In this document: positions 50,254 through 60,228 of the stretch, one piece after another
How positions within the stretch are numbered: position 1 is the stretch's first letter
How the letters are laid out: the number at the start of each line of letters is the position of its first letter
Origin: Nostoc linckia NIES-25
GTDB lineage: Bacteria > Cyanobacteriota > Cyanobacteriia > Cyanobacteriales > Nostocaceae
Length of the DNA stretch: 64,000 bases
Assembly: GCF_002368035.1 (NCBI RefSeq)
Contig: NZ_AP018223.1
Coordinates: 1,593,764-1,657,763 of the forward strand
Reading direction: 5' to 3'
Made by a program: the position numbers and the translations under genes
The notes under the pieces: generated by a model
What the model was told of the DNA's origin: nothing
Database searches by the model: none
Seen by the model: only the letters and a program-made list of their open reading frames with translations

Positions 50254-51204
50254 TTAAGAAGATAAATACTGACCGATGGATGGTTTTTGACGACGCAGAG
50301 CAGTCATGGCTTGCTGCTGGATTTGGCGAACTCGTTCTCGACTAACATTGAGCTTCTCTCCAATCTGAGCCAAACTTCGTTCTTGATTATCCAACAATCC
50401 AAAGCGTAAGATTAATACTTCCCGCTGCACCGGTTTGAGCGATGCTAACAAATCGTTCAAGTCCTGGCGCAGCAGTTCCTGAGTGATTCGCTCATTTGGC
50501 GAGATGCCTTCATCGCTGAGAAGTTCGCTAAGTTCTGTATCTTGGTTATCACCCACTCTTAAATCTAGAGAGACTGTCCCACTAGCAGCACTGAGATATT
50601 CTCGAATCTGGCTTGGTTCCATGTCCAGTTTCTGAGCAATTTCCGTGACAGTAGCACGACGACCGAGTGTTTGAAATAGTTCTCGCTGTGCCTTCTTAAT
50701 TTGGCTGAGTTTTTCGTTGACGTGAATTGGTAGCCTCACTGTGCGGGATTTTTCAGCGATCGCTCTGGTAATCGCCTGACTAATCCACCAATATGCGTAA
50801 GTTGATAACTTATAGCCTCGGTTAGGATCGAACTTTTCTACCCCCCTTTGTAAACCGATTGCGCCTTCTTGAACCAAATCTAAAAACTCCAGATTGCGAC
50901 GCTGGTATTTTTTAGCTATGGAAACCACTAGCCGGAGATTTGCTACGATCATCTTTTGCTTGGCTCGTTGTCCAAGCTGAAGTATGCGATCGACTTCAGC
51001 TTCGCTTTGATTGACAAAATTTGCTAGTTCTGCTGTTGTTGGTTGGCGATGTAATTGTTGACTAAGCTCTTGTTTTTGCTGCTCAATGGCAATCATTTGT
51101 TGTACTTGCCTGCCATAAGTTATTTCTTGGTCAGATGTTAATAAAGGGAACTGACCAATTTCTTGCAAATAGACGCGTACCATGTCAGAAGTCAGGCTGG
51201 ACAT
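50254..51204 (-). CDS. RNA polymerase sigma factor, group 2 sigma-70 (SigB/C/D/E-type)
   Basis: 316 residues. Region 1.2 (MVRVYLQEIGQFPLLTSDQEITYGRQV), region 2 (NLRLVVSIAKKYQRRNLEFLDLVQEGAIGLQRGVEKFDPNRGYKLSTYAYWWISQAI), region 3 (RTVRLPIHVNEKLSQIKKAQREL) and region 4 with the helix-turn-helix (SLAQIGEKLNVSRERVRQIQQQAM). It is close to RpoD but lacks the long N-terminal region, so it is a non-essential group 2 factor that recognises -10-type promoters under stress or nitrogen/light change. Which sig letter applies cannot be told. No anti-sigma gene is adjacent. Confidence 0.93.
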   Translation of the reverse strand: MSSLTSDMVRVYLQEIGQFPLLTSDQEITYGRQVQQMIAIEQQKQELSQQLHRQPTTAELANFVNQSEAEVDRILQLGQRAKQKMIVANLRLVVSIAKKYQRRNLEFLDLVQEGAIGLQRGVEKFDPNRGYKLSTYAYWWISQAITRAIAEKSRTVRLPIHVNEKLSQIKKAQRELFQTLGRRATVTEIAQKLDMEPSQIREYLSAASGTVSLDLRVGDNQDTELSELLSDEGISPNERITQELLRQDLNDLLASLKPVQREVLILRFGLLDNQERSLAQIGEKLNVSRERVRQIQQQAMTALRRQKPSIGQYLSS

Positions 51205-51565
51205 ACAACTTAAACATTTCTCTACAATTAGACGAAATTAAAAGTATAAATCAAATAGCTTCATAAAAAATATCAATCAAGGAAGGTAATCTTATGCAAC
51301 TACTCACTAGTGATTGGGCAAGCTTGCCCAATCACTAGATTGTAACTTTAACGATAGACTGGTAAAAATTCTTTGAGGAAGTATTAATGGCACTGGCGGT
51401 CTATCGCATTAGATATGAGGACTTATAGATCCCGACTTATTAAATAAGTCGAGGATCTGAACACCCACAAATCAGCAAAATTAATGCGATAGACCGCTAG
51501 TTCGTGCCCAGAGCGATCGCCAAAATCAAGTAGCCCCATAGATGAAATACTAAAATAGTATCAAG
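51205..51565. other. Gene-free region with an inverted-repeat element
   Basis: Between the divergent sigma factor and amidotransferase genes. Holds a GATTGGGCAAGCTTGCCCAATC perfect palindrome (51313-51334 approx.) and the element at 51396-51497. Both promoters must lie here. Confidence 0.5.
51396..51497. mobile_element. 102-bp inverted-repeat element (GCGGTCTATCGCATTA ends)
   Basis: Perfect 16-bp inverted ends GCGGTCTATCGCATTA / TAATGCGATAGACCGC. The centre is a diverged AGATCCCGACTT palindrome (51427-51458). No clear target duplication. It resembles the 29592-29671 element: a different outer inverted repeat around the same palindrome. Confidence 0.65.
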
Positions 51566-52297
51566 ATGATTAGCAAATCTCGAAAAGCATTGATTGGCAT
51601 TACAACTTACGGACGGCAAGCAGCATTACCATTTTCTCTGCCCAGCGAATATATAGATGTAGTCCGGGCCGCAGGTGGCATTCCTATATTATTACCACCA
51701 GGAGAAATCGAGCCTGCCAGACTTCTAGATTCTTTGGATGGTTTAATCATCTCTGGTGGCGGAGATATTGACCCTGTTTGCTATAACGGTTTTGCTCATC
51801 CTACTATTTATGCTGTTGATAGCGAACGCGATGCTTTTGAATTGGAGCTTGCCAAGTTTGCCCTTGAACGTCATTTGCCGATATTGGGTATTTGCCGGGG
51901 TTTACAAATTCTCATGGTCGCCTGTGGAGGTACTCTAATTCCTCACATTCCAGATGTTTACGGTACATCTGCATTGCATCGCCTAGAGCCTGAACCCGGA
52001 CGACGTTTGCCTACAGAACATTTCGTTAAGATAGATTTAGAAAGCTATTTAGCTGATTGTTTACAGAATTCTCACGTATCTGTGGTTTCTTGGCATCATC
52101 AGGCAGTAGATAAAGTACCGTCTGGTTGGCGGGTTGTTGGTCATGCTTTAGATGATGGAGTAATTGAAGCTGTGGAACACGAACATCATCCTTGGGCAAT
52201 CGGCGTACAATGGCATCCTGAGCTTTCAACTGTTGTAGATCCTAGCAATCAAAGACTTTTTCAAGCTCTCGTTCGGGCTGCACATACCAAAAGCTAA
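51566..52297 (+). CDS. Gamma-glutamyl-gamma-aminobutyrate hydrolase-family protein (class I amidotransferase-like)
   Basis: 243 residues. The catalytic Cys is C110 in LGICRGLQIL, the catalytic His/Glu are in GVQWHPELS, and DGLIISGGGDIDP is the oxyanion strand. The family includes PuuD, which splits gamma-glutamyl-GABA in putrescine breakdown, and related peptidases. No other putrescine genes are adjacent, although the window also has a copper amine oxidase. Function beyond gamma-glutamyl hydrolysis is not certain. Confidence 0.87.
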   Translation: MISKSRKALIGITTYGRQAALPFSLPSEYIDVVRAAGGIPILLPPGEIEPARLLDSLDGLIISGGGDIDPVCYNGFAHPTIYAVDSERDAFELELAKFALERHLPILGICRGLQILMVACGGTLIPHIPDVYGTSALHRLEPEPGRRLPTEHFVKIDLESYLADCLQNSHVSVVSWHHQAVDKVPSGWRVVGHALDDGVIEAVEHEHHPWAIGVQWHPELSTVVDPSNQRLFQALVRAAHTKS

Positions 52298-52350
52298 TTG
52301 AGGAATAAAAGTATTATTAAATACTTTGGTCAGTAATTATTCTTTGCGCC

Positions 52351-52794
52351 TCATTTCTCTAGCTGTCGAATTCGCTTGATTTGTAGCAGATTCCAGTCAT
52401 CTTCAGAATAGGGGGTGCTAAACCAAGCGTCTAAAATTTCTTTGGCGATCGCTTCTGTAGTTGCGCGTAAACTTAATACTAGGACATTGGCATGATTCCA
52501 AATGCGGGCACCCCGCGCCGTCTCAGCATCATGGCACAAAGCAGCACGTATCCCAGAGACTTTATTGGCAGCGATGGATGCACCAGTACCAGTCCAACAA
52601 AAAACAATTCCCTCATCTACTTTCTGAGTTGCTACTGCCAAAGCAACTTTACTACTACTGATAGGCCAGTCAATTTCTCGATGATTGTCCGCTAGGGAAC
52701 CAAAAGGTATAACTTCATGCCCACGCCGCTTAAGTTCTTCTAATACAGTATCAGTAAGGTTAGTGCGTTCATCACTGCCAATAGCGATTTTCAT
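52351..52794 (-). CDS. RpiB/LacAB-family sugar-phosphate isomerase, divergent active site
   Basis: 147 residues with the RpiB fold. The catalytic Cys region is retained as FCWTGTGASIAANK (C66). Two other hallmarks are altered: the N-terminal D-H motif reads SDERTN, and the H-N-D-A-N-V-L motif, whose His opens the sugar ring in RpiB, reads W-N-H-A-N-V-L. It is therefore probably not an ordinary ribose-5-phosphate isomerase. Similar variants are annotated only as RpiB/LacA/LacB family. It converges on the amidotransferase gene. Confidence 0.82.
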   Translation of the reverse strand: MKIAIGSDERTNLTDTVLEELKRRGHEVIPFGSLADNHREIDWPISSSKVALAVATQKVDEGIVFCWTGTGASIAANKVSGIRAALCHDAETARGARIWNHANVLVLSLRATTEAIAKEILDAWFSTPYSEDDWNLLQIKRIRQLEK

Positions 52795-52987
52795 GCCTTC
52801 CCCTCTAAAAGTAGCCTACCCTATTGTTTCATCTTACGATAAAGAGCGACAGTTAATTACTTTTTTAACTGTCGCTACAATTTAGCTAAATGATATTCAA
52901 GATCGGGTATTGCTGAATCTGAATATAAAATGCCAAAATTACATCTATTTAACTTTTATTCTCTGCGCCTTTGCGTGACACTAATTC

Positions 52988-55900
52988 CTATTTTTCTTCA
53001 ACCAGAGATGATTGCAGTTCTTGATGCCGTTTTGGTTTAATGAACCGCTCCGTTGTTTCCTTGATCGCGATGTACAAAATTGGTACTATAAACAAACTTA
53101 AAAAAGTCGCAATTAACATTCCACCAAACACTGCTGTTCCCAAAGATTGACGACTCCCCGCTCCTGCACCTGTGGCCACAACCAACGGGTAAATTCCTAA
53201 AAGAGTAGAAAAGCCAGTCATCAAAATTGGGCGTAAACGCTCTTGTGAAGCTTCAATTACTGCTTTAGTAATGGAAAGTCCTTGCTCTCGTAATTGGTTA
53301 GCAAATTCTACAATCAAGATTCCATTCTTACTAGCCAAACCAATTAACATTAATAGACCAATTTGACAGTAAACATCATTAGAAAAACCTCGTAACGATT
53401 GAGCTATCAGCGCTCCAAAAATAGCTAAGGGAACTGACAACAGAATGATGAAAGGGTCAATGTAGTTTTCGTATTGAGCAGCTAGCACTAAAAATACAAA
53501 CACCAATCCTAACCCAAAAATTATCGGTGCTAAGCCAGCAGAATCTATTTCTTCTAATGCAGTTCCCGACCATTCATAACCAAAACCTGGAGGTAAAACT
53601 GCTTGAGCAACTTGTTCCATTGCCTTAATAGCGTCTCCAGAACTAGAGCCGGGAGCAGCAGAACCGTTAATTTCAATTGAGCGGAACAAATTATAGTGAT
53701 TTATCGTTTGCGCTCCCACAGCTGGCGTCACTTTTACTAAGTTACTCAAAGGAATCATTTGATTCTTTTGGGAACGAACGTAGAGTTTCCCAATATCTTT
53801 GGGATTGGAACGAAATTGTCGATCTGCTTGGATATAAACCCGATAATTGCGCTGCTGGAGATTGAAATCATTCACATATTGCGAACCCAAAGCAGTTTGT
53901 AAAGTACTGAAGACATCATCTATGGAAACTTGCAGTGATTTGGCTTTATTGCGGTCTACTTCCACAAGTAATTGTGGTGTATCTGCGGCAAAGGTACTGA
54001 ATACAGCTTGTAATCCTGGTGTTTGATTGGCGCGGCCGAGTAATTGCCCCATCGACTGCACCAAATTTTCTAAACCAGTATTACCTCTGCGGTCTTGCAG
54101 CTGAAAAACGAAGCCGCCAAAGTTGCCTAAACCTTGAATTGGTGGCGGATTTACCGCAAATATCCTGGCTTCTGGGATGGACGACAATTTACCCTGCAAT
54201 TTGCCAATTATCGCTTGTACTGATTGATCGGGTCTTGAGCGCTCATCCCAAGATTTTAAGGTTGTAAATATGATACCGCTGTTAGCAGTGCTACCACTAA
54301 AACCAAATCCGCCGATCGCAAAAGTCCCTAGTACTTCAGGAATTGGTAGGATTTCTTTTTCTACTTGTGCAATTACATCGCTGGTATATTGCAGCGAAAC
54401 GCCTTGAGGCCCTTGAATAATTGTGATGAAATAACCTTCGTCTTCATCTGGAAGAAAGGCTGTCGGTACTGTGGTGTAAAGCCAAGCAGTCATCCCCAAG
54501 GAGACGATAAACAACCCAATGATGACGCTTTTGAAGCGGGTGAGGAAATTTAGCGATCGCTTATAGTTATGCTGTGACCAGTCCAGAAACCGATTAATCT
54601 GGTCAAAAATCCAACCCAGCCAGCCTGAAGTTCTTTGTCCTTGACGCAGCAACACCCCACACAAAGAAGGTGTCAAAGTCAAAGCCAAAAAAGTCGAAAT
54701 TGCAATGGAAAAGGCAATCGTAAGAGCAAATTGCTGATAAAGTGCGCCTGTAGTTCCTGGGAAAAAAGCCACTGGTATAAACACCGCCATCAACACCAGT
54801 GAAGTTGCAATCACCGCCCCAAGCAGTTCCGCCATTGATTCGCTAGCGGCTCGACGAGGACTTATACCTTTATCCTGAATAAAGCGGCTAATTTGCTCCA
54901 CGATTACGATCGCATCGTCTACCACCATCCCAGATCCTAAAGTCAGACCAAACAAAGTCAAACTATTAATGGAAAAGTTAAAAACTTTGACGAATACAAA
55001 TGTCCCAATTAAGGAAAGTGGAATCGTCAATGCTGGAATTAAGGTAGTTCGCCAGTCTTGCAAAAACACAAAAATTACAAGTACAACCAATACCACTGAT
55101 TCAATCAGAGTCTTGACCACTTCTGCCATCGATTCTTCGACAAACATAGTTGTGTCAAAAGCTACCTGATATTTCATACCTGGGGGAAAACTCGGAGCCA
55201 ATCGCGCAATTTCGTCTTTGACTCCCTCGGCTACATCCAAGGCATTACTACCAGGAACCTGATAAATCCCTAAACCGATAGCATCTTTACCGCGAAATCG
55301 CAGAAATGTATTGTAATTTTCTGCACCTAGTTCTGCTCTGCCGATATCTTTAAACTTAACTAATGTGCCATCATCTTCAGTTTTCAGGACAATTTCGCCA
55401 AATTCTGTGGTTTCGGCTAATCGACTGGAAGCACGCACATCAAGTTGATATCTTTGTCCTTCAGGAGCCGGTTCTTGTCCAATTCTTCCTGCACCCACCT
55501 GAAGGTTTTGTTCTGATAAGGCATCTGCCACATCTTGAGTTGTTAATCCTCGACTAGCAAGCCGATTCGGATCTAACCACAAACGCATGGCATAGCGGCG
55601 TTCGCCAAAAACTTGAGCATTACTGACACCTTTGACTCTTTTTAAGGCATCTGCGATGTAAAGGTCAGCATAGTTACTTAAGAATACATTGTCGTATTCA
55701 TTATTTTCTGCGTATAAACCAATTGCTAAGAGAATGTTGCTAGACTCTTTTGATACTCTCACTCCCGTGCGTTGCACAGACTCTGGTAATTGTGGTTGGG
55801 CAACAGAAACCCGATTTTGCACATCCACCGCCGCAATATCTTTATTCCGTGATGAATCAAAGGTGGCTGTAATGGTGCTGGTGCCATCATTACTGCTGCT

Positions 55901-56143
55901 GGAAGTGAGATATCTAAGTCCCTCAACTCCGTTGATTTGCCTTTCTAAGATATTGGTAACGCCGCTTTCTACGATTTCGGCACTGGCTCCGCTATAGTTG
56001 GAAGTGACACTGATTTGGGTGGGAGTTATTTCTGGGAACCTGGCGATCGGCAGTGTTGCAATACTGATTAATCCTATTAAAAGGATAAGAATGGCGCAGA
56101 CCGACGCAAAGATTGGCCGCCTAATAAAAAAGTCAACAAACAT
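52988..56143 (-). CDS. RND-family efflux pump inner-membrane transporter (HAE1 type)
   Basis: 1051 residues, full length for AcrB/MexB-like pumps. N-terminal MFVDFFIRRPIFASVCAILILLIG, the proton-relay pair D409-D410 in GSGMVVDDAIVIVEQ, and LGLVFVFLVLAAQYEN in the second half are typical; 12 membrane helices with two large periplasmic loops. It exports hydrophobic compounds using proton flow, working with the adaptor encoded upstream and an outer-membrane TolC-like channel, which is not in the window. Confidence 0.95.
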   Translation of the reverse strand: MFVDFFIRRPIFASVCAILILLIGLISIATLPIARFPEITPTQISVTSNYSGASAEIVESGVTNILERQINGVEGLRYLTSSSSNDGTSTITATFDSSRNKDIAAVDVQNRVSVAQPQLPESVQRTGVRVSKESSNILLAIGLYAENNEYDNVFLSNYADLYIADALKRVKGVSNAQVFGERRYAMRLWLDPNRLASRGLTTQDVADALSEQNLQVGAGRIGQEPAPEGQRYQLDVRASSRLAETTEFGEIVLKTEDDGTLVKFKDIGRAELGAENYNTFLRFRGKDAIGLGIYQVPGSNALDVAEGVKDEIARLAPSFPPGMKYQVAFDTTMFVEESMAEVVKTLIESVVLVVLVIFVFLQDWRTTLIPALTIPLSLIGTFVFVKVFNFSINSLTLFGLTLGSGMVVDDAIVIVEQISRFIQDKGISPRRAASESMAELLGAVIATSLVLMAVFIPVAFFPGTTGALYQQFALTIAFSIAISTFLALTLTPSLCGVLLRQGQRTSGWLGWIFDQINRFLDWSQHNYKRSLNFLTRFKSVIIGLFIVSLGMTAWLYTTVPTAFLPDEDEGYFITIIQGPQGVSLQYTSDVIAQVEKEILPIPEVLGTFAIGGFGFSGSTANSGIIFTTLKSWDERSRPDQSVQAIIGKLQGKLSSIPEARIFAVNPPPIQGLGNFGGFVFQLQDRRGNTGLENLVQSMGQLLGRANQTPGLQAVFSTFAADTPQLLVEVDRNKAKSLQVSIDDVFSTLQTALGSQYVNDFNLQQRNYRVYIQADRQFRSNPKDIGKLYVRSQKNQMIPLSNLVKVTPAVGAQTINHYNLFRSIEINGSAAPGSSSGDAIKAMEQVAQAVLPPGFGYEWSGTALEEIDSAGLAPIIFGLGLVFVFLVLAAQYENYIDPFIILLSVPLAIFGALIAQSLRGFSNDVYCQIGLLMLIGLASKNGILIVEFANQLREQGLSITKAVIEASQERLRPILMTGFSTLLGIYPLVVATGAGAGSRQSLGTAVFGGMLIATFLSLFIVPILYIAIKETTERFIKPKRHQELQSSLVEEK

Positions 56144-56159
56144 AATTTAGAAAGTTGGG

Positions 56160-56345
56160 CATTGGGTATTTGGCATTGGGCATGGGGCATGGGGCATTGG
56201 GTATGGGGAAAGGGAAAGGGGGAAAGGGAAAGGGGTAAAGGGAAAGGGATAAAGGGAAAGATTAAATTTATTCCTTTTCCCTTTAACCTGGTTGGTGAGC
56301 TTGCCGAACCATAACCTTTTCCCCTGCCCCCTCTACCCCTTCGCT
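56160..56345. repeat. Low-complexity repeat cluster inside the RND operon
   Basis: GGGCATGGGGCATGGGGCAT-type runs, then GGGGAAAGGGAAAGG / CCTTTTCCCTTTAACC arms around AGATTAAATTTATTCC, and GGTTGGTGAGCTTGCCGAAC. It fills the 221-bp gap between adaptor and pump genes and probably arose by insertion of repeats into an operon spacer. Confidence 0.65.
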
Positions 56346-56364
56346 CACCATCTCCCCAGTTCAC

Positions 56365-57990
56365 TTAAAAATTCCGACTACCGACTGTTTCCGGTGCAGG
56401 GCTAATGGGGGCGCCATTAGTGAGGTTGAGAATACCAGAAACAACAATTTTGTCACCAGGTTTTAGTCCTTCGATCACTTGATAACTATTGCCCTCAATA
56501 GCTCCCAGCTTTACAGGTTTTTGCTGAGCTACCAATTTTGGCGCTCCGGGTTTAGAGTTTTGCGCTGGTGCTTCAGCTTTTGACGCTTCGGGTTTAGTGT
56601 TTTGCGCTGGTGCTTCAGCCACAAAGACGAATGTCTCTCCACCCAAACGAGATACTGCTGTCACTGGAATTAAAATTCCTGGGCGTTCGTCCCAAATGAC
56701 TTTGGTTTGTACTGACTGGCGATTGAGCAGTTGCCTTGTTGAATTGCCAAAGTTGGCTTTGGCTAGAACTGTTTGGGAATCTAAACTCGCATCTGGGGAG
56801 ATGAAGCTGACTTTACCTGTGGCTATGGCTTTGCCTTGGGCGTCGAGCATTTGTACGGGTAATCCCAAGCGCAACTTTTTGGCTTCTTCTAGGGGAACGG
56901 AAATATTCAGTTCTAATGAGTCATTTCTAGTTAATGTGGTGAGCTGATCTGCTCTTTGTACGTAATCTCCGACTTTTGTGGGAATATCGCCGACAATGCC
57001 AGTAAAAGGAGCTATGACTTTTGTATATTGCAGTTGCACTTGGGCAGCTTGGACTTGACCTGCTGCTTGAGTAACTTGCGATCGCGCTTGGGCAATTTCT
57101 TCTGGGCGAGAGCCATTTTCCAACTGCCTTAAGTTCTGTTGCTGTTGTTCTACAGCAGCAGCTAGCTCATTGATACTAGAGTTTCTACTTTGGCGGAGTT
57201 GGTCTAAACGTTTTTGGGCTACTACGAGGTCAGCTTCAGCACTCCGCTGTTCCTTGACATATCCTTCTAAGGTATCTTGGGAAACTGCACCTTCTTTTCT
57301 CAATTGCTCGTATCGTTTGGCTCGTGACTGTGCCAGTTCCAAATCAGATTTAGCTGACTGGATTTGAGCCTCAGCCTGAGCAATTTCTTGTGGCTGCGCT
57401 CCCGCTTGGGCATCTCTAAGACGAGCTTGGGCTTGGGCTAACTGCGCTCTAGCTTGGGCAACTTCTTCTCGCCGGGTACCCGCTACAAGTTCGGCAAGAC
57501 GCGCCTGGGCTTGTTGGAGTGAGCCTCTAGCTTGTAATAACTGAGCTTGGGCATCATCGCTTTGCAAAGTAAAAATAACTTGCCCTTGTTGTACTCGGTT
57601 GCCCTCTTGGACGAAAATCTGAGTAATTCGTCCTTCAATCTGTGGCTTAATGAGTACCGAACGAGGAGCCTCTAAGGAGCCAAGAAACTGGGAACTTTCT
57701 TGTGTAGTTTCTGTCTCTACAATTGCTAGCTTCACGGGAATTGCCGGAGGTTGAGCAGGAGCGGCCTGATTGCCTGATGCTCCATTGCTGGCACTGCTAG
57801 TTTGCCACCACCGCCAACCAAAACCAACACCTGCGATTAACAGGATAATTCCCAACACCACAGACCAACGCCGCTTTTTAGGTGATTTGGGCGATCCTGG
57901 TAACGATCTGGACTCTTGACTGGAATCATTAACAGCAGGCTGTTCTATTTCAACAGGAAAAGAAGATTCAGGGAACTCAGAATTGGACAT
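56365..57990 (-). CDS. RND efflux periplasmic adaptor (membrane fusion protein)
   Basis: 541 residues. An N-terminal membrane anchor (VVLGIILLIAGVGFGW, residues about 44-60) follows a Ser/Pro-rich cytoplasmic tail. The lipoyl halves are GRITQIFVQEGNRVQQGQVIFTL and APFTGIVGDIPTKVGDYVQ, separated by an unusually long Gln/Ala-rich coiled-coil hairpin (about 150-320, with REEVAQARAQLAQAQARL-type repeats). A beta-barrel and a membrane-proximal domain end the protein, interrupted by a twice-repeated APAQN(T/S)KP linker. It lies upstream of the RND pump on the same strand and would connect it to an outer-membrane channel. Confidence 0.92.
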   Translation of the reverse strand: MSNSEFPESSFPVEIEQPAVNDSSQESRSLPGSPKSPKKRRWSVVLGIILLIAGVGFGWRWWQTSSASNGASGNQAAPAQPPAIPVKLAIVETETTQESSQFLGSLEAPRSVLIKPQIEGRITQIFVQEGNRVQQGQVIFTLQSDDAQAQLLQARGSLQQAQARLAELVAGTRREEVAQARAQLAQAQARLRDAQAGAQPQEIAQAEAQIQSAKSDLELAQSRAKRYEQLRKEGAVSQDTLEGYVKEQRSAEADLVVAQKRLDQLRQSRNSSINELAAAVEQQQQNLRQLENGSRPEEIAQARSQVTQAAGQVQAAQVQLQYTKVIAPFTGIVGDIPTKVGDYVQRADQLTTLTRNDSLELNISVPLEEAKKLRLGLPVQMLDAQGKAIATGKVSFISPDASLDSQTVLAKANFGNSTRQLLNRQSVQTKVIWDERPGILIPVTAVSRLGGETFVFVAEAPAQNTKPEASKAEAPAQNSKPGAPKLVAQQKPVKLGAIEGNSYQVIEGLKPGDKIVVSGILNLTNGAPISPAPETVGSRNF

Positions 57991-58938
57991 TTTCGTTTTC
58001 TCGTCTTGTGAATCTAGACTTGAGCAATCTTACTTAGGTCAACGAGGAGGACATTGGTCTAACAGGGCATTGGGCATTAGGTATTGACAGGTGTGAAAAG
58101 CTTTTTATATTTTTCCCACACTCCCCCGTCTCCGTTATATTTGCTACCCTATATCTCTGCCTCTGAGGCGAAGCAACATACCTACAAAACTATGCAAAGA
58201 TGGTTTCAAATCAATATCTGAGCGCACTGTACCTTTCTCCTCGCCGTTTTTTTAATACACAACCAACTGTTTGGGCAGTAATTTGTCAGTCTTGTATCAC
58301 CTCAAATGTGCAACCTGGTGTTGGGTTTTTCATAAGTGTTTGCAAGTACTTGCTTGCATCTTTATGTAAGCATTAGGCTGCATTATAACTACATAGTAAA
58401 GAAGATTGGTAATGCTAAAAATGAGTTTACCCTTCTTAAGTAGTAGTGAATATCGATCTGAAGGAAGATAAAGAGTAGCCAATCACTAAGTTATTTCAGA
58501 TCTATTTAATCAAGATTGCGAGTTTCATTGATTTATCCTCACCAAGAACGAACCACAATCGGCGTTTATTGATCCAGAATCTTCTTTTTAATCGATTTCG
58601 ACTTCCTACACTTAGGTCACCCGATCGGGTGATTTAATTTTCCCAGATTTGGGCGATGGAGGGGAGGCAGGGGGCAGGGGGCAGAAGTTTAGACCTCTTG
58701 CAAAAGTCCCCTAACACCCCACCCCCAGCCCCTCCCCGCGAGCGGGGAGGGGAGACTTTGACGTAAGTCAAAGGCGGGGTGGGGTTCTTTTTTTTGATTT
58801 ATGCAAGAAGTTTTTTCAACAAGAAAGGTAGCAAGGGTCTGAGTCTCCTAACATAATCTCCGATTTGGTGGCTAAGAATTGAGCGGGGTTAAACCCGCGT
58901 TCAAATTCTTCCCTTCTGCCTTCTGCCTCCTGCCTTCT
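57991..58938. other. 950-bp gene-free region between the RND operon and a glycosyltransferase gene
   Basis: Includes the RND operon promoter side, short GGGCATTGGGCATTAG runs, and the inverted-repeat element at 58693-58811. No gene seen. Confidence 0.5.
58693..58811. mobile_element. 119-bp inverted-repeat element with C-rich/G-rich core
   Basis: Ends ACCTCTTGCA / TGCAAGAAGT (9 of 10). The core CACCCCACCCCCAGCCCCTC...GGGGAGGGG...GGCGGGGTGGGG folds into a long hairpin and resembles the core of the 194-bp elements, though the ends differ. No target duplication could be defined. Confidence 0.55.
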
Positions 58939-60228
58939 TTACCCATCTACAATAGATTTGTTGGAATCCAATTTTGGTAATATACTTTCAATTGATTTTT
59001 GATTGGTAACAATTTGAGAAAACAGCCACTCATAGCGATCGAGTGCTTGCTCTAAGGAATAGTTTGCTTCGGCGAACTGTCTGCCTACGTGACCTAGCTT
59101 GGCTGCAAAAGCCGGATTGGTATATAAATCCTGCACTGCATCTGCTAAAGCGTGGGGTGATTCTGGCTCCACAATTATGCCACCACCACTAAGTGCGATC
59201 GCTCTAGCAGCTGTACCACTGGCCGGAACCGAACCCACAATCGGGCGACCACTCGCCAAAAGCAGTGGTATTTTTGAAGGCATATTGAATGAAATTACAT
59301 TGTGTTTTTGCACAATCAGTCCCACATCTGAGGCTGCTAGCATTTCTGGTAATTTTTCTCGTGGTTGCAAGGGTAGCAGCAAAACATTATCCGCTCCATT
59401 TAATAGACAATATTCTTGTAACCTCTGCAATGCTCTTGATTCACCAACAATTACAAAGACAATATCCTTGAGATGACGCAAGCAAATTGCTGCTTCTATG
59501 ACTGTTTCTAAACCTTGTGTGAGGGCAATGTTTCCAGAATAAAGTACGACAAATTTCCCATCTAATTGATGTGCAGTTCTCCAAGAGTTATCGTGTTTTG
59601 GTAAGGGACGGATGAAATTTATATTCACCCAATTGGGAATACAAACAATTTTATTAACAGGTACTCCCTTATTCACTAAATTCTCACTAAACCCATCAGC
59701 AATCACACTAATTCTCTGTGCAGTTCGATATGCAAATTTTTCTAAGGCTGCAAGAGCGCGAATCGTCCATTTGTTTTTCAGTAGCCCAACACGCACGGCG
59801 GCTTCTGGTAATATATCTTGCACATTCAGAATTAGCGGGCAGTTGTATAAATAGCTAAGTATTGTTGCTGGTAAGATACCTAGTAGAGGCGGAACTGTTA
59901 ATATTATCGCGTCTGGGCGATCGCCTTTAAAAGCTAGCGGTAAACTTGTGAAAACAAAGCTCAACTCCAATAAAAATCGATCTACAACGTTGGGTCTAGA
60001 CTTAATTCGCACGTAACTTCGTTGGATTGTAACACCGTTTTTTCGTTCAGTAACGTACCATTTACCCCGATACTCATCGTAAATCCTTCGTTCAGGATAA
60101 TTGGGCATTGCAGTGATTACTCGCACTTCATGACCTCGCTTTACTAGTCCTTCTGCCAATTCAGTCATTAAGGGAGCAATTCCAATCGGCTCTGGATGGT
60201 AGTTGTAGGAATAGATCAGAATGTGCAT
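58939..60228 (-). CDS. Glycosyltransferase family 4 protein (WcaI/WbuB-like)
   Basis: 429 residues. N-terminal MHILIYSYNYHPEPIGIAPLMTELAEGLVKRGHEVRVITAMPNYP is the acceptor-domain start of the WcaI/WbuB group. The donor domain shows VVLYSGNIALTQGLETVIEAA, VGLIVQKHNVISFNMPSKIPLLLASGRPIVGS and a GGGIIVEPESPHALADAV E-x7-E motif. It probably transfers a sugar in exopolysaccharide or O-antigen synthesis. It stands alone, so the glycan is unknown. Confidence 0.92.
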   Translation of the reverse strand: MHILIYSYNYHPEPIGIAPLMTELAEGLVKRGHEVRVITAMPNYPERRIYDEYRGKWYVTERKNGVTIQRSYVRIKSRPNVVDRFLLELSFVFTSLPLAFKGDRPDAIILTVPPLLGILPATILSYLYNCPLILNVQDILPEAAVRVGLLKNKWTIRALAALEKFAYRTAQRISVIADGFSENLVNKGVPVNKIVCIPNWVNINFIRPLPKHDNSWRTAHQLDGKFVVLYSGNIALTQGLETVIEAAICLRHLKDIVFVIVGESRALQRLQEYCLLNGADNVLLLPLQPREKLPEMLAASDVGLIVQKHNVISFNMPSKIPLLLASGRPIVGSVPASGTAARAIALSGGGIIVEPESPHALADAVQDLYTNPAFAAKLGHVGRQFAEANYSLEQALDRYEWLFSQIVTNQKSIESILPKLDSNKSIVDG

